DNA of 64,000 bases from an uncultured Candidatus Saccharibacteria bacterium (GCA_948623715.1 CAPHDI010000002.1:17627-81626); one strand, 5' to 3'. Numbered from the stretch's first letter, positions 1 to 8,617 are shown. Numbers and translations are program-made. Notes: generated from the sequence alone by a model not told the origin.

Positions 1-1506
1 GGTGACGCCATTAACCGTTAAGGCGTTATTAGCGAAGGAAGGACTTGATAAACTACTCCAGTAGCTAGTATTCGCGGCGACATTCGTGCTAGTAAGTCCT
101 GCTACTACTGCGAATTCATTCGTGCCAGTGCCAGGAGTACCTTTCGGGAGGCGCCAACCTTTTGGACAAATACTAGAGCTTGCATCGCCACTGGAGACGG
201 AGTTAGTACCGGTACCAGCTGTAGCTGTATACCAGTTATAGTAGGCACCATAGGTTGTATTGTTATTGTAATATGCGTGAGGTGCAGTATAGGAGGTATC
301 AGTCCAAAGGGCGGAAGATGGAACAGTAAAGTTGGCAGAGACATCAGAGTCGGCAGAGGTAATTGCTTTGTTAATCAAACGAAGATTTTGCGTCATCCAG
401 CATTTGCCGTCTTTTAGCTTTTCTACGGTGTAGGTAGAGTTGTCACGGGAATCAGTAAGGGTTGCTTTAGCACCGATGGCACTATTAGCACAGACTGATG
501 ACGTCATATCTTGCATCTTTGAAATAGCAGTCAAAGTATCCGCCGCCTTCCATACTGCATAGATCGTCTTCGTCGGACTTGTCGATTGCAATGTAATCGT
601 CCCGCCCGGCTGATAAGCCGCCGTAGTTGCACTTGCGCTATCTGCCCAACCTAAGAAAGTATAGTTAGTCCGGGTCGGCTTCGTACTAGAAAGCGTAAAG
701 GTATACGAACTATCGCTACCACTATAGGTCTGCGCCGCTGGTGCGCCTGTACCGTTATTTGCATTATAAGTTAAACTATAGTTAACAGATTTTGGCGTTG
801 CTACTAGCGACAACAAGACATTTGTCTTATAATGTCCTGGCGTTGCTGCCGCCCCAAACTTCGCCGCGAAGTGGACCGAACCAGTCGCACTCGACACTGC
901 CGCCGTACCGCTCTTCATCGTCGCCGGCGAACCATATGCTGGCATCGTCTTATAGACTTGCGAACTCGCCGCATTGGCGTCCGTATCCGTCCACGCATAA
1001 CCCCAAGTATTATCCGCCATCGAACTATACGCTTTGTCCGCCGCCCCGCCGATCGTCGTCCCGCTCGTACCTTCGTACTTTAATGCCGACGAACCGCTTG
1101 CATAGCTGACCTTTAGCGCCCAGCTCGCGATGTCGGTCGCAGTATAAGTCACCTTACTTCGAGCATATGCGGTACCGCCTGGCTCCGCACTACCAGAAAG
1201 GCTCGGCGTGCCGATCGTCAACGTCGCCCCGGCTGCCTGTGGATCAATTCCTGATGCCTGATCTTCCGGCGACACCTCGAAGTCCGTCTCACCGAACCCA
1301 CCGAACGAGTCATCCGGATCATCATTACTATTATTATTGTCCGAGTTTTCTGCATCAAAAACTCCGCTCTCCCCTCCCGTAGCGTTGACAACATTTCCCC
1401 CTCCGCGAGTCGGTACCACCAACGCCACGCCCAATACCATGGCGAAGATCACCGAGCTCGCCGCTCCAGAAAAACTGGATCGCAAAAGCGAACTTTTTAT
1501 CTTCAT
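1..1506 (-). CDS. FISUMP-domain surface protein, C-terminus cut by window edge
   Basis: The frame is open for 502 codons from ATG 1506 to the left edge, so the C-terminus lies outside. Residues 1-45 form a signal peptide or anchor (KIKSS, then a hydrophobic stretch ending near NVVNA), followed by an Asn/Asp/Glu-rich linker. A middle domain carries DNTWGYAW and, later, FAAKFGAAATPGHYK, both shared with the genes at 43527 and 62589. One InlB-type B repeat follows (YSLTYNANNGTG...FLGWAD...KTIYAVW). The last part is a Fibrobacter succinogenes major paralogous (FISUMP) domain: MQDMTSSVC, KDGKCWMTQNLR, CPKGWRLP. Known: B repeats and FISUMP domains occur in exported surface proteins. The function is unknown; adhesion to the host cell is only inferred. 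AGAGGA lies before the ATG. Confidence 0.8.
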   Translation of the reverse strand, partial: MKIKSSLLRSSFSGAASSVIFAMVLGVALVVPTRGGGNVVNATGGESGVFDAENSDNNNSNDDPDDSFGGFGETDFEVSPEDQASGIDPQAAGATLTIGTPSLSGSAEPGGTAYARSKVTYTATDIASWALKVSYASGSSALKYEGTSGTTIGGAADKAYSSMADNTWGYAWTDTDANAASSQVYKTMPAYGSPATMKSGTAAVSSATGSVHFAAKFGAAATPGHYKTNVLLSLVATPKSVNYSLTYNANNGTGAPAAQTYSGSDSSYTFTLSSTKPTRTNYTFLGWADSASATTAAYQPGGTITLQSTSPTKTIYAVWKAADTLTAISKMQDMTSSVCANSAIGAKATLTDSRDNSTYTVEKLKDGKCWMTQNLRLINKAITSADSDVSANFTVPSSALWTDTSYTAPHAYYNNNTTYGAYYNWYTATAGTGTNSVSSGDASSSICPKGWRLPKGTPGTGTNEFAVVAGLTSTNVAANTSYWSSLSSPSFANNALTVNGVT

Positions 1507-1533
1507 AGTATTCCTCTATTACTTACATATTCC

Positions 1534-1562
1534 ATTATAGTCGAGCATGAGCGTAATGACAA
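1534..1562 (-). promoter_or_regulatory. Promoter of the FISUMP gene starting at 1506
   Basis: On the minus strand TTGTCA, a 17-nt spacer and TATAAT stand about 28 nt upstream of the ATG. The leader is therefore short. Confidence 0.7.
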
Positions 1563-1939
1563 GTGCAATTTTTTGCATAATTTTTCCCGAACATCTTTTC
1601 CACAGAACTTTTTCCCGTGCATTTCCCACCAAATTTTCACCCGAACAAACCTTCATCCGCCATATATATTATATATGCACGTTTTCCGAACATTTTTCAA
1701 CATACCATTTCCCCACCCGAACATTCCGTTTTTATTACACCATCTTTCCACTTTTTCACACAATATTTCCGCTCATCCGCAACCCCGTTCGCCCCGAACG
1801 TGCTCTTTACTTCCCCTATCACCATCTGGTACTATAAGTATAGGGCGGAAGCCCAGCGCTAGCTAAGAGTCAAAAAGGTCGTAAAAACTAATCTTATCGA
1901 TAATTAGCAGTTTAAGATTTTGTAAAATAGGAGAGTTAT
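1563..1939. other. Sparse AT-rich stretch
   Basis: The stretch is full of short overlapping frames with biased, low-complexity composition; none has a convincing start. On the plus strand TTTACT at 1806-1811 and TACTAT at 1830-1835 (18-nt spacer, TG two bases before the -10) could drive the small ORF at 1940. Confidence 0.4.
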
Positions 1940-2035
1940 ATGAAGGTAGACTCTTTAGAAGTATCACGTGAGGACCATAAAACCAAAACCGTATACAAAC
2001 TAAAAGTTAATCTCCGGTACAATACCGAAGATTAA
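1940..2035 (+). CDS. Possible 31-residue small protein overlapping a hairpin
   Basis: ATG 1940 follows a good Shine-Dalgarno (AGGAGAG, 6 nt away) and opens 31 codons beginning MKVDSLEVSRED and ending RYNTED. The product would be charged and soluble, with no recognisable family. Its last third and stop codon lie inside a 14-bp hairpin (2006-2036, arms GTTAATCT.CGGTA and TACCGAAGATTAAC with one G-U pair). A hairpin 7 bp long (AATCTTA/TAAGATT) precedes the ribosome site. The stretch might instead be an untranslated RNA, so coding is uncertain. Confidence 0.35.
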   Translation: MKVDSLEVSREDHKTKTVYKLKVNLRYNTED

Positions 2036-2095
2036 CGCATACCAAATATAACCCCATTTTAACAAACTTTTCTACTTGCGTCAAGCTCCCGCCCC

Positions 2096-2133
2096 AGAAA
2101 AATCTCCCCTACATCTACGAGGCGACTTTTTCT
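2096..2133 (-). terminator. Probable terminator after infB
   Basis: On the minus strand an imperfect hairpin with A-rich and U-rich arms (AGAAAAA...TTTTTCT, inner CCTC/GGGG) lies 25 nt past the infB stop and ends in TTTTTCT. Confidence 0.5.
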
Positions 2134-2157
2134 GCAACATAATTCCAAAATCCAGGA

Positions 2158-3966
2158 TTATTCCAGCGTCCTTCGCTTCCGCTCCCTCGTAAAGAACTCC
2201 AGCACATCCCCGACTTCTGCTGCAATCTTTTTCTCCGTCTTCAGCGCAAGGCCGCCGACTTCCCCTTCGATCAGTTCTTTCGCTTCGATTCGCTCTTTTT
2301 GTACGCTTTCGACTTCCGCCTCACCGAGGATTTCATTCTTTCGTTTCACCCGCGCGAGCGCCTTCGGCGTTACTTTCCCGTCCGTGACTTTCCCGCCCGC
2401 GATCACTTCCGTCTTCGTCACCCGGAATACCCCCATCACCTTCATTTCCCCAAGTGCCGTCTCGACCACTTCTTCGCCGAGCAAATCTTCCATGCTTGTC
2501 TTCGCGTCGTCCAGCAATTCATAAATCACCTTATAATTCCGAATCGCCACCCCATCCCGCGCCGCGAGTTTCGAGATATTCGTCGGCACATTCACATTAA
2601 ACCCATAAATCACTGTATTATCATCGCCCGCCGCCATATAGACATCATTCTCCGTCACATCGCCGACGCCTGTCGCCACAACATTCAGCGTCACCTCGCC
2701 CTTCGTGTCAATCAGCTTCAGTGAATCTACTACGCTCGTCACCGACCCCAGCACATCCCCCTTCACGATCACATTAAACACTTTCGCATTATCTACCGAC
2801 TGCATCATCCTGAGCAAATCCGTCGATGTCACATTCGCCGACATCGCTTCATTCGCCGCCTCCTGCGCATTCAATAATGCCATCTTCCGCGCACTCTTCT
2901 CATCTTTCTGCTCAAAGAACCTATCTCCAAAATTCGGTAGTTCCTTAAACCCGGTCACCGTCACCGGCGTCGACGGCGTCGCCTTACCCTTCGGCTTCCC
3001 TCGGAAATCTAGCATCGTCCGCACTTTTCCATAAGTATTTCCCGCCGTGATAAATTCTCCAACTTTCAGTTCCCCGCCCGTCACTAGCAGATTCACGACC
3101 GACCCCTTCCCGGTCTCCATGTGCGACTCAATCACCAAGCCTTCCGCCGGCACATCTACATCCGCCTTCAATTCTTCCACATCCGCGACTAACAGAATCG
3201 CATCAAGCAACTTCTCTAGATTCTCCCCTGTCTTTGCCGACACCGGAATCATCATAATCTCCCCACCCCATTCTTCTGGCTGCAATCCATGCGCCGACAA
3301 ATCCGCCATCGTCCGCGGAATATCCGCCCCCTCTCGATCGATCTTGTTGATCGCTACGATAATTTTTGCATTCGCCCCCTGCGCAAATTTAATCGCTTCC
3401 ACCGTCTGCGGCTTCACACCATCATCTGCTGCTACTACGATCACTACAATATCAGTCAACATCGCCCCGTGCTGCCGAATCGCCGCAAACGCCTCATGCC
3501 CCGGCGTATCCAAGAAAGTAATCATCCGATCATCATGTTTCAGCTGATACGCCGAAATATGCTGCGTAATTCCACCTGCCTCAGTCGCTACCGTTTTCTT
3601 ATTCAATAAAGTATCAAGCAAAGTCGTCTTCCCATGATCGACGTGCCCCATCACTGCCACCACTGGCGGCCGCGACACTGCATTTTCACTTAGCTCCCTC
3701 CGTACACCGTCATGAATTTTTGTTGTCGTATTTTTCCGCTCCAATCGCACATTCTCGATCCCGAGCTCTTCGATCATAATCTCCGCTGTCTCATAATCTA
3801 GTCGCTGATTGATCGTCGCTACGATCCCATTCTTAAACAATTCCCCGATCAGTGCCGTCACCGACAGTCCCAGCGCCTGCGCCAATTCATCCACCGTAAT
3901 CGAGCCAGCAATCCGAATCACTTTTTCCGCAGGGTTAACAGTATTCTCCAGGTTTTCTGCACTCAT
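2158..3966 (-). CDS. infB: Translation initiation factor IF-2
   Basis: IF-2 is the GTPase that places initiator fMet-tRNA on the 30S subunit and promotes 50S joining. The 602 residues run from an IF2_N-like segment (about 15-70, ITVDELAQALG) to the G domain at about 100-270. G1 is GHVDHGKTT, G3 is DTPGHEAF, G4 is NKID. Domain II, the central alpha-beta-alpha domain and the tRNA-binding C domain follow (GVFRV..EVIAGGKVTDGKV near the end). Many bacterial IF-2 proteins are 700-950 residues; the shortening is at the N-terminus. ATG 3966 has AAGGAG upstream. The gene stands alone, without nusA or rbfA beside it. Confidence 0.97.
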   Translation of the reverse strand: MSAENLENTVNPAEKVIRIAGSITVDELAQALGLSVTALIGELFKNGIVATINQRLDYETAEIMIEELGIENVRLERKNTTTKIHDGVRRELSENAVSRPPVVAVMGHVDHGKTTLLDTLLNKKTVATEAGGITQHISAYQLKHDDRMITFLDTPGHEAFAAIRQHGAMLTDIVVIVVAADDGVKPQTVEAIKFAQGANAKIIVAINKIDREGADIPRTMADLSAHGLQPEEWGGEIMMIPVSAKTGENLEKLLDAILLVADVEELKADVDVPAEGLVIESHMETGKGSVVNLLVTGGELKVGEFITAGNTYGKVRTMLDFRGKPKGKATPSTPVTVTGFKELPNFGDRFFEQKDEKSARKMALLNAQEAANEAMSANVTSTDLLRMMQSVDNAKVFNVIVKGDVLGSVTSVVDSLKLIDTKGEVTLNVVATGVGDVTENDVYMAAGDDNTVIYGFNVNVPTNISKLAARDGVAIRNYKVIYELLDDAKTSMEDLLGEEVVETALGEMKVMGVFRVTKTEVIAGGKVTDGKVTPKALARVKRKNEILGEAEVESVQKERIEAKELIEGEVGGLALKTEKKIAAEVGDVLEFFTRERKRRTLE

Positions 3967-4002
3967 TTCTGGCTCCTTTCTAGACTTAGCGCTAAGTTCT
4001 AC

Positions 4003-4030
4003 ATAATAATTACTTTATTTTTCTTGCCAA
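4003..4030 (-). promoter_or_regulatory. Possible infB promoter
   Basis: TTGGCA, a 16-nt spacer and TATTAT precede infB on the minus strand. A CTTAGCGCTAAG palindrome lies in the leader. A 9-10 bp inverted repeat (TTAGTTTAA/TTAAACTAA) sits just upstream, near 4037-4075. Confidence 0.45.
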
Positions 4031-4175
4031 ACTTTAGTTTAATCTTGATTTTAACTTATTTTAAACTAAGACAGCTCAGTTCCTACTATTTTATCACATT
4101 TTCCTTAACTTTTGAACCACTTCTGCTCACTTTTCGCAAAGTTAATAACTCATCCACCTTTTATAAGTCTGCATA

Positions 4176-4203
4176 AAAAACGGCCCCCACATCTGTGGGG
4201 GCC
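4176..4203 (-). terminator. Terminator of the secreted repeat-protein gene
   Basis: The perfect 9-bp stem GGCCCCCAC/GTGGGGGCC is followed on the minus strand by GTTTTTT. It lies about 90 nt after the stop at 4295; nothing else is seen in between. Confidence 0.85.
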
Positions 4204-4294
4204 TTAGGAGGTCTTCGCTTAGCCAGCTACGTCGCCGGCCTAATCACATACGCGGTGAATCTGTCAGGATTCACGCAACATCGTCGCTGTCAGG

Positions 4295-6268
4295 TTAATC
4301 GCGCCAATCCGGGACCATGCTCAGCGGATCGCCAGCATCCACCCCGGAAGTCGCCCGGGTCTCCGTATTCACGACCGTGACCTCAGCCCGCATCGTCTTC
4401 ACGAGCGCCTTCTCGACCTGCTCACGATATGTGGCCAGGCTCGGATTCTTCTCGATCAGCTCATCCAGCGCCGCGTTGCCGAGCTTCACCGTGAGCGTCA
4501 CCTTGGCACCGGTCTTCAGCCCACGCAGAGTGATGGTCATATTCTCCTGGTCGATCTTCTCGACCGCCAGCGCATCCGGATCCGAAGACACGACATCCAC
4601 GATCTTCCAGCCCTTCACGGCCGTCTCGGGCAGCATCCGCACGGTATAGGTCTCGCCCTCCTTGAGCTCCAGCGTATAGGCGCTCAGCCGCAGAGCCTTT
4701 GCCTGCGTCACGATCGCCTGCGCTTTCGACACGTCGGGATTCACACTGACGCCACTGCCACCGGGCGTCGTCACAGTACCGGGGTCATTGTCCCCGCCAC
4801 CGGGCTGCTGACCGGGGTTGTCGCCATCATCGCCGTCGTCGGGACCAGTCGCCGGCGCCTCACCTTCGGTAATCACGAATTCCGTCAGGTGATCCACCCC
4901 GAAAGTCACGTTGCCGCCGTTGACCTCGACGCCTTTCTGAACCAGCACCAGCTTGTCGCCGTTGACGTAGTACACATCCGCGTGCGTCGCCCCACTGGGC
5001 GCCGCCACCGTGATCTGGATATCCTCGCCCAGGTCCGCGACCGGCTTCTCATCGCTGCCGACCTTCAGAGTCACATCCACGACCACGACCTTATCGTCAA
5101 CCACGACCTCAGTCTCCTTGCCGTCCTTGCCGACGACCGTCGCGACCGTCTGCGTGACTTCCACGCCGTCGACCGTCTCGGTCTTCTCCGTAGTGGCATA
5201 GCTGCCGTCATCCACGGTCTTCACGGCCAGAGTCACGTCCACGTCGTTGCCGCCCTGAGCTTTCTCGATCGCCTCCAGCGGCAGGACCACCGTACCAGCA
5301 TCGCTCGTCACGGTCACCTGTACCGTTTCGGTCGCGTTGCCTTCGCCATCCTTGGCGGCCGCCTCGACCAGCGCACCGACCACTTCTTTGGACAGGTTCA
5401 CATTGGCCTCGTCCGCCGACTCACCAGACACGTCCACCGAAACGTTAATCGGTGCACCTTCGTCGCCGTCAGCGTTGCTGATAGTGTCCTTGATCGAATC
5501 CACCTTGTCCGCGCCCACGGTCGCCGTAGTCACAGTCTTGTCGCCTTCGGTCTTCGTATCGGGCGTCACGGCCACTTCCACCTCGACCGGAGCGGGCTTC
5601 GCAGGCTCCTCGGTATCACCGTCGCCAGGATCGGGCGTCTCGGATTCACCGGGTTTCGGATCAGTGGAACCGCCGGGATTATTGGGATCGGTCTCACCAG
5701 GCTTTTCGGATTCGCCAGGCTTGGGATCGGTGGGATTCTCGGACTCGCCGGGCTCGGGATCGACCGGATCGGTCTCATCCGGATCCGGATCAGTCGGCTT
5801 GGTCGATTCCTCGGGATCGGGGTCTGTGGGATTCTCGGACTCACCGGGCTTCGGGTCGACCGGATCGGTCTCACCGGGTTTTTCGGACTCGGCCGGCTCC
5901 TTGTCGTCGCCTTCGCCGGGGTTGTCAGGATCGACCGGCGCCGGACTCTCTATCACGTCGCCGCCACCAGACTCATTGCCGCCGGGCGTAGTAGACCCAT
6001 TGCCGCCTTCGGGCGTACCGGTCTCCTCGCCACCCTCGGGCGTAGTCGGCGTGGTCTCAGACCCACTCCCCTCACCAGAGCCAGTGTCGGGCGTAGTCGT
6101 CTCCTGACCATCACCGCCAGTGCCCTGGCTGGTGCCGGTGTCGTCGCCATCGATCTCCGCGGCCATCGCCGGCGTGATCGCCAGGCTGAACACCAGCGCC
6201 AACGCCATCATCATCGCCAGCAGGCCCTTCATCTTGCGTTTCTTAAAAGAGCTTTTTACGGAGTGCAT
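4295..6268 (-). CDS. Secreted repeat-linker surface protein under a poly-G promoter
   Basis: The product has 657 residues. A signal peptide (1-37, hydrophobic core LLAMMMALALVFSLAI, cleavage after PAMA) is followed by a roughly 190-residue acidic linker of Pro/Glu/Asp/Gly-rich repeats (variants of PGESENPTDPxP). Then come beta-rich domains. The part near residues 440-470 (DVYYVNGDKLVLVQKG...FGVDHLTEFVI) resembles a module common in clostridial surface proteins, and a second linker leads to a C-terminal domain. No membrane anchor, SLH or LPXTG signal is seen at the end, so release or non-covalent attachment is likely. Codons are much more GC-rich than in infB, which suggests acquisition or different selection. 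AGGAGG lies 9 nt before ATG 6268. Function is unknown. Confidence 0.8.
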   Translation of the reverse strand: MHSVKSSFKKRKMKGLLAMMMALALVFSLAITPAMAAEIDGDDTGTSQGTGGDGQETTTPDTGSGEGSGSETTPTTPEGGEETGTPEGGNGSTTPGGNESGGGDVIESPAPVDPDNPGEGDDKEPAESEKPGETDPVDPKPGESENPTDPDPEESTKPTDPDPDETDPVDPEPGESENPTDPKPGESEKPGETDPNNPGGSTDPKPGESETPDPGDGDTEEPAKPAPVEVEVAVTPDTKTEGDKTVTTATVGADKVDSIKDTISNADGDEGAPINVSVDVSGESADEANVNLSKEVVGALVEAAAKDGEGNATETVQVTVTSDAGTVVLPLEAIEKAQGGNDVDVTLAVKTVDDGSYATTEKTETVDGVEVTQTVATVVGKDGKETEVVVDDKVVVVDVTLKVGSDEKPVADLGEDIQITVAAPSGATHADVYYVNGDKLVLVQKGVEVNGGNVTFGVDHLTEFVITEGEAPATGPDDGDDGDNPGQQPGGGDNDPGTVTTPGGSGVSVNPDVSKAQAIVTQAKALRLSAYTLELKEGETYTVRMLPETAVKGWKIVDVVSSDPDALAVEKIDQENMTITLRGLKTGAKVTLTVKLGNAALDELIEKNPSLATYREQVEKALVKTMRAEVTVVNTETRATSGVDAGDPLSMVPDWRD

Positions 6269-6349
6269 ATGCGTTTTTCCTCCTTTATTAAGGATCGATT
6301 CCGGGCGTCACCACCCGAAACAATTCGCTCTCATACGAGAGCAGGTACA

Positions 6350-6403
6350 TTATATATCAAGCGCCCCCTTGTCGCCCGATACCATATATAAACATGGAAG
6401 CAT
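6350..6403 (-). CDS. Candidate 17-residue leader peptide (uORF)
   Basis: The leader of the 6268 gene contains ATG 6403 seven nt after GGAGGTGAT, a stronger ribosome site than most in the window. The frame is MLPCLYMVSGDKGALDI and stops 82 nt before the main start. It could control translation or transcript stability downstream. This is inferred from position and ribosome site only. Confidence 0.4.
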   Translation of the reverse strand: MLPCLYMVSGDKGALDI

Positions 6404-6431
6404 CTTTAAAATCACCTCCACGATGTATCCC

Positions 6432-6461
6432 ATTATACCCCCCCCCCCCGGCAAAAGTCAA
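6432..6461 (-). promoter_or_regulatory. Promoter with a 12-G tract in the spacer
   Basis: Reading the minus strand: TTGACT (6461-6456), TTTGCC, twelve consecutive G (6449-6438), then TATAAT (6437-6432). The spacer is 18 nt; eleven G would give the 17-nt optimum. Poly-G tracts at this position switch porA-type promoters in Neisseria by slipped-strand mispairing, so phase-variable transcription of the 6268 gene is likely. Confidence 0.75.
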
Positions 6462-6518
6462 CCCCCATTTTCGCCGCATCAAAAAATCCGCCCAAATCGG
6501 CGAATTAATTCAAATTCT

Positions 6519-6593
6519 TGGCTCCCGGGGCCGGGCTCGAACCGGCAACCTCGAAGTTAACAGCTTCTTGCTCCACCATTGAGCTACCCGGGA
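6519..6593 (-). tRNA. tRNA-Asn (GTT)
   Basis: The cloverleaf has acceptor TCCCGGG/CCCGGGA, D arm GCTC...GAGC, anticodon loop CTGTTAA (anticodon GTT) and T loop TTCGAGC. Discriminator G and CCA are encoded. Confidence 0.95.
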
Positions 6594-6746
6594 TTACTAC
6601 CTATAGTATACGCCACCCCCACGCAAATGTCAACATTTTTCTCCTTTTTCTCCGTCAACACACCTAGTACAGCTCCTCGAATTCCGCCATCCCTGCCTTA
6701 ATTTTCCTTAAAAATTTGCCAAATCCTCCATTTTACCATAAATATA

Positions 6747-6775
6747 TTGACTTTTCAGGCAATGTGTGATATAAT
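6747..6775 (+). promoter_or_regulatory. Promoter of the DUF2726-like gene
   Basis: TTGACT, a 17-nt spacer and TATAAT. The bases ATGTGTGA before the -10 match other accessory promoters in this window. Confidence 0.85.
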
Positions 6776-6816
6776 GAATAGTATATACCCATTTCTCTAA
6801 GAACTGAGGTAAGTTT

Positions 6817-7398
6817 ATGAATTTTGAAGAATGGTTAAGCGCAGATCGGATTTTCATCACTGTAGCGGTCATCGCGACCTTGCTACTGTTTTTGGTCTCT
6901 GTTCTCATCGGCGTCACTACTCGCCGCCGCCAGCGCGAAGCTATGGACCGCTTCAAATATCGTCCTCGCAAACACCTCATGGTCGGCAATTCTAAACAAT
7001 GTTTTCAAATTCTTAACAACCTCTTCGGCCAGAAATTCTACGTCATCCCCGAAGTCAGCCTCAGTTCCCTCCTTAGCCACAAAGTCGGTGTCCAAGATCG
7101 CTACACTGCCTACCGCTTCATCGATGGCAAAAGCGTCGACTTCGTCCTCTGTAATAAACAATCTCTCCGCCCCATCTGCGCAATCAAGCTCGAAGATGGT
7201 ATCCAGAATGACGAAAAAGACCCCGGCAGTGACCCTCACAATATGGAAAAATTCTTCCGCAGCGCCCATATTCCCTTCATCTACCTCACCAAAACCCAGC
7301 ACCTCACTGAAGATTACATCATTGAAGAATTCTCCCGCGTCGTCTACGAAACCAGCAAGATTCAACCCGCCCCTCGCGGCCGCCGGCCAAAAAAATAA
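6817..7398 (+). CDS. DUF2726 family membrane-anchored nuclease-like protein
   Basis: A single N-terminal membrane helix (about 13-33) is followed by the basic stretch RRRQREAM and a soluble domain. Seen: FYVIPEVSLSSLL, then SVDFVLCNKQSLRPICAIKLEDG, then IPFIYL. Known: DUF2726 proteins have this order and are thought to share the PD-(D/E)XK fold (here D in SVDF and E in KLED), but the reaction is not established. The C-terminus is basic (PRGRRPKK). GAGGTAA lies before ATG 6817. It is the only protein gene on the plus strand in the first 40 kb apart from the doubtful ORF at 1940, and is monocistronic, ending in a terminator. Confidence 0.75.
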   Translation: MNFEEWLSADRIFITVAVIATLLLFLVSVLIGVTTRRRQREAMDRFKYRPRKHLMVGNSKQCFQILNNLFGQKFYVIPEVSLSSLLSHKVGVQDRYTAYRFIDGKSVDFVLCNKQSLRPICAIKLEDGIQNDEKDPGSDPHNMEKFFRSAHIPFIYLTKTQHLTEDYIIEEFSRVVYETSKIQPAPRGRRPKK

Positions 7399-7424
7399 GC
7401 CCCATAGCGGGGCCTATTTTTATT
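7399..7424. terminator. Bidirectional terminator between the DUF2726 gene and rpsA
   Basis: The stem GCCCC/GGGGC (7399-7413, loop ATAGC) has A-rich and T-rich flanks on opposite sides, so it can serve both converging genes. It starts at the base after the plus-strand stop. Confidence 0.8.
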
Positions 7425-7426
7425 TG

Positions 7427-8491
7427 TTATTTAGCAATCGTCAGGCTAATCTTCCGTCCGTCCTTGTCAACGTCTAGAATCTTAAACTTCTTCCGTTCAT
7501 TCAGAGTAAACACCTTCTCTGGATCAACATCGTTACCGTTGCCGAGCTCAGAAACGTGTACAAGCGCCTCGACCGCCGGGGAAATCTGTACGAAAGCCCC
7601 AAACGGCGTAATCCGCGTAATCGTACCTTCAACTTCATCACCCCGCTTCAGATCTGCGACCTCTGATAGCCATGGATCCTCAGAAAGCTGCTTGATTGAA
7701 AGCGACAAACGTTCCTTATCGATCGCGATAATCTTCGCCTCGACGCTCTCGCCAACTTTCACGTAATCTGACGGGTTATTGACCCGCTCCCAAGAAATTT
7801 CCGAAATGTGGATCAAACCTTCTACACCGTCGACATTCACGAAAGCACCGAAATCTACCACGCCAGTCACCACACCCTTCACGACGTCGCCGACATGTAG
7901 TTCCGCGAAGCGCTCTGCGAGACCATCTTTAACTGCTTCCTTCTCTGAGAAGATCAATTTATTATCCTTACGATTCGCATCGAGAATACGCACCTTCATC
8001 GTCTTACCGACGAGCGAGTTGAGACGCTGCAAAATTTCGTCCTTATCAGCTGAACCTACCCGTGGGTAATGCTCTGCCGAAAGTTGAGAAACCGGCAAAA
8101 ATCCGCGAATCCCCTCATACTCCGCAAGCAGACCGCCACGGTTCGCGTCAAACGGTGTAATTTCGATCACTTCCGCATTATCGATTCTGGACTGAATCTC
8201 ATCCCAGCCCTTTTCCTTTGCAGCCTTGCGCAAGCTCAGGAGGACACTACCGTCCGCCATCTCTGCTTCAATCACCGAAGCCGTAACTTCATCGCCGACT
8301 TCCAGATTCTTCGCAAAAGACACCTCGCGACGCGGCACTACACCGACGCCCCGTGCACCGAGATCAATCAAGATCTCATGCTTACGAATCGACATCACCT
8401 TACCAGTGACAGTTTCCCCGAGGACAGCCCGCTTCACGCTCTCTTCGTTAGCCGCGAGCAATTCATCCATTGTTAATTTGGCATTTGCCAT
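7427..8491 (-). CDS. rpsA: 30S ribosomal protein S1
   Basis: S1 binds mRNA and helps dock it on the 30S subunit. The 354 residues contain four S1/OB-fold repeats: starting near residue 25 (GETVTGKVMSIRKHEILIDLG), 110 (FDANRGGLLAEYEGIRGFLP), 200 (GDVVKGVVTGVVDFGAFVNV) and 285 (GDEVEGTITRITPFGAFVQI). Repeats three and four keep the classical GAFV and VHVSE/IHISE signatures. Four repeats match short S1 forms rather than the six-repeat E. coli protein. The gene has its own strong promoter and an unusual structured leader, which suggests autoregulation, as is known for S1 in E. coli. It converges on the DUF2726 gene. Confidence 0.93.
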   Translation of the reverse strand: MANAKLTMDELLAANEESVKRAVLGETVTGKVMSIRKHEILIDLGARGVGVVPRREVSFAKNLEVGDEVTASVIEAEMADGSVLLSLRKAAKEKGWDEIQSRIDNAEVIEITPFDANRGGLLAEYEGIRGFLPVSQLSAEHYPRVGSADKDEILQRLNSLVGKTMKVRILDANRKDNKLIFSEKEAVKDGLAERFAELHVGDVVKGVVTGVVDFGAFVNVDGVEGLIHISEISWERVNNPSDYVKVGESVEAKIIAIDKERLSLSIKQLSEDPWLSEVADLKRGDEVEGTITRITPFGAFVQISPAVEALVHVSELGNGNDVDPEKVFTLNERKKFKILDVDKDGRKISLTIAK

Positions 8492-8515
8492 AATAATTAT
8501 ATTTTCCTTTCTTCA

Positions 8516-8602
8516 GGCCCGTTCAGGACTACCGAAATCACCGAGAAACCTTAAAATAACCTTAAAATCTCTCATTTCCCTTTCGGCCCTCCTGAACGAG
8601 CC
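8516..8602 (-). promoter_or_regulatory. Structured rpsA leader
   Basis: A 13-bp stem (8602-8590 with 8528-8516, GGCTCGTTCAGGA side, one G-U) encloses an inner CCGAAA/TTTCGG helix and a GAGA/TCTC helix. Two direct copies of TTTTAAGG lie in the loop. The rod begins just after the expected start of transcription and ends 24 nt before the ATG. A control element read by S1 or by ribosomes is inferred. Confidence 0.6.
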
Positions 8603-8617
8603 CAAAATCTACTCTTT

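Noticed and set aside
4889..6391. 500-codon open frame on the plus strand opposite the secreted repeat protein
   Set aside because: It mirrors the GC-rich repeat gene, runs through its start region and promoter side, and reads as His/Arg/Leu-rich low complexity with no ribosome site.
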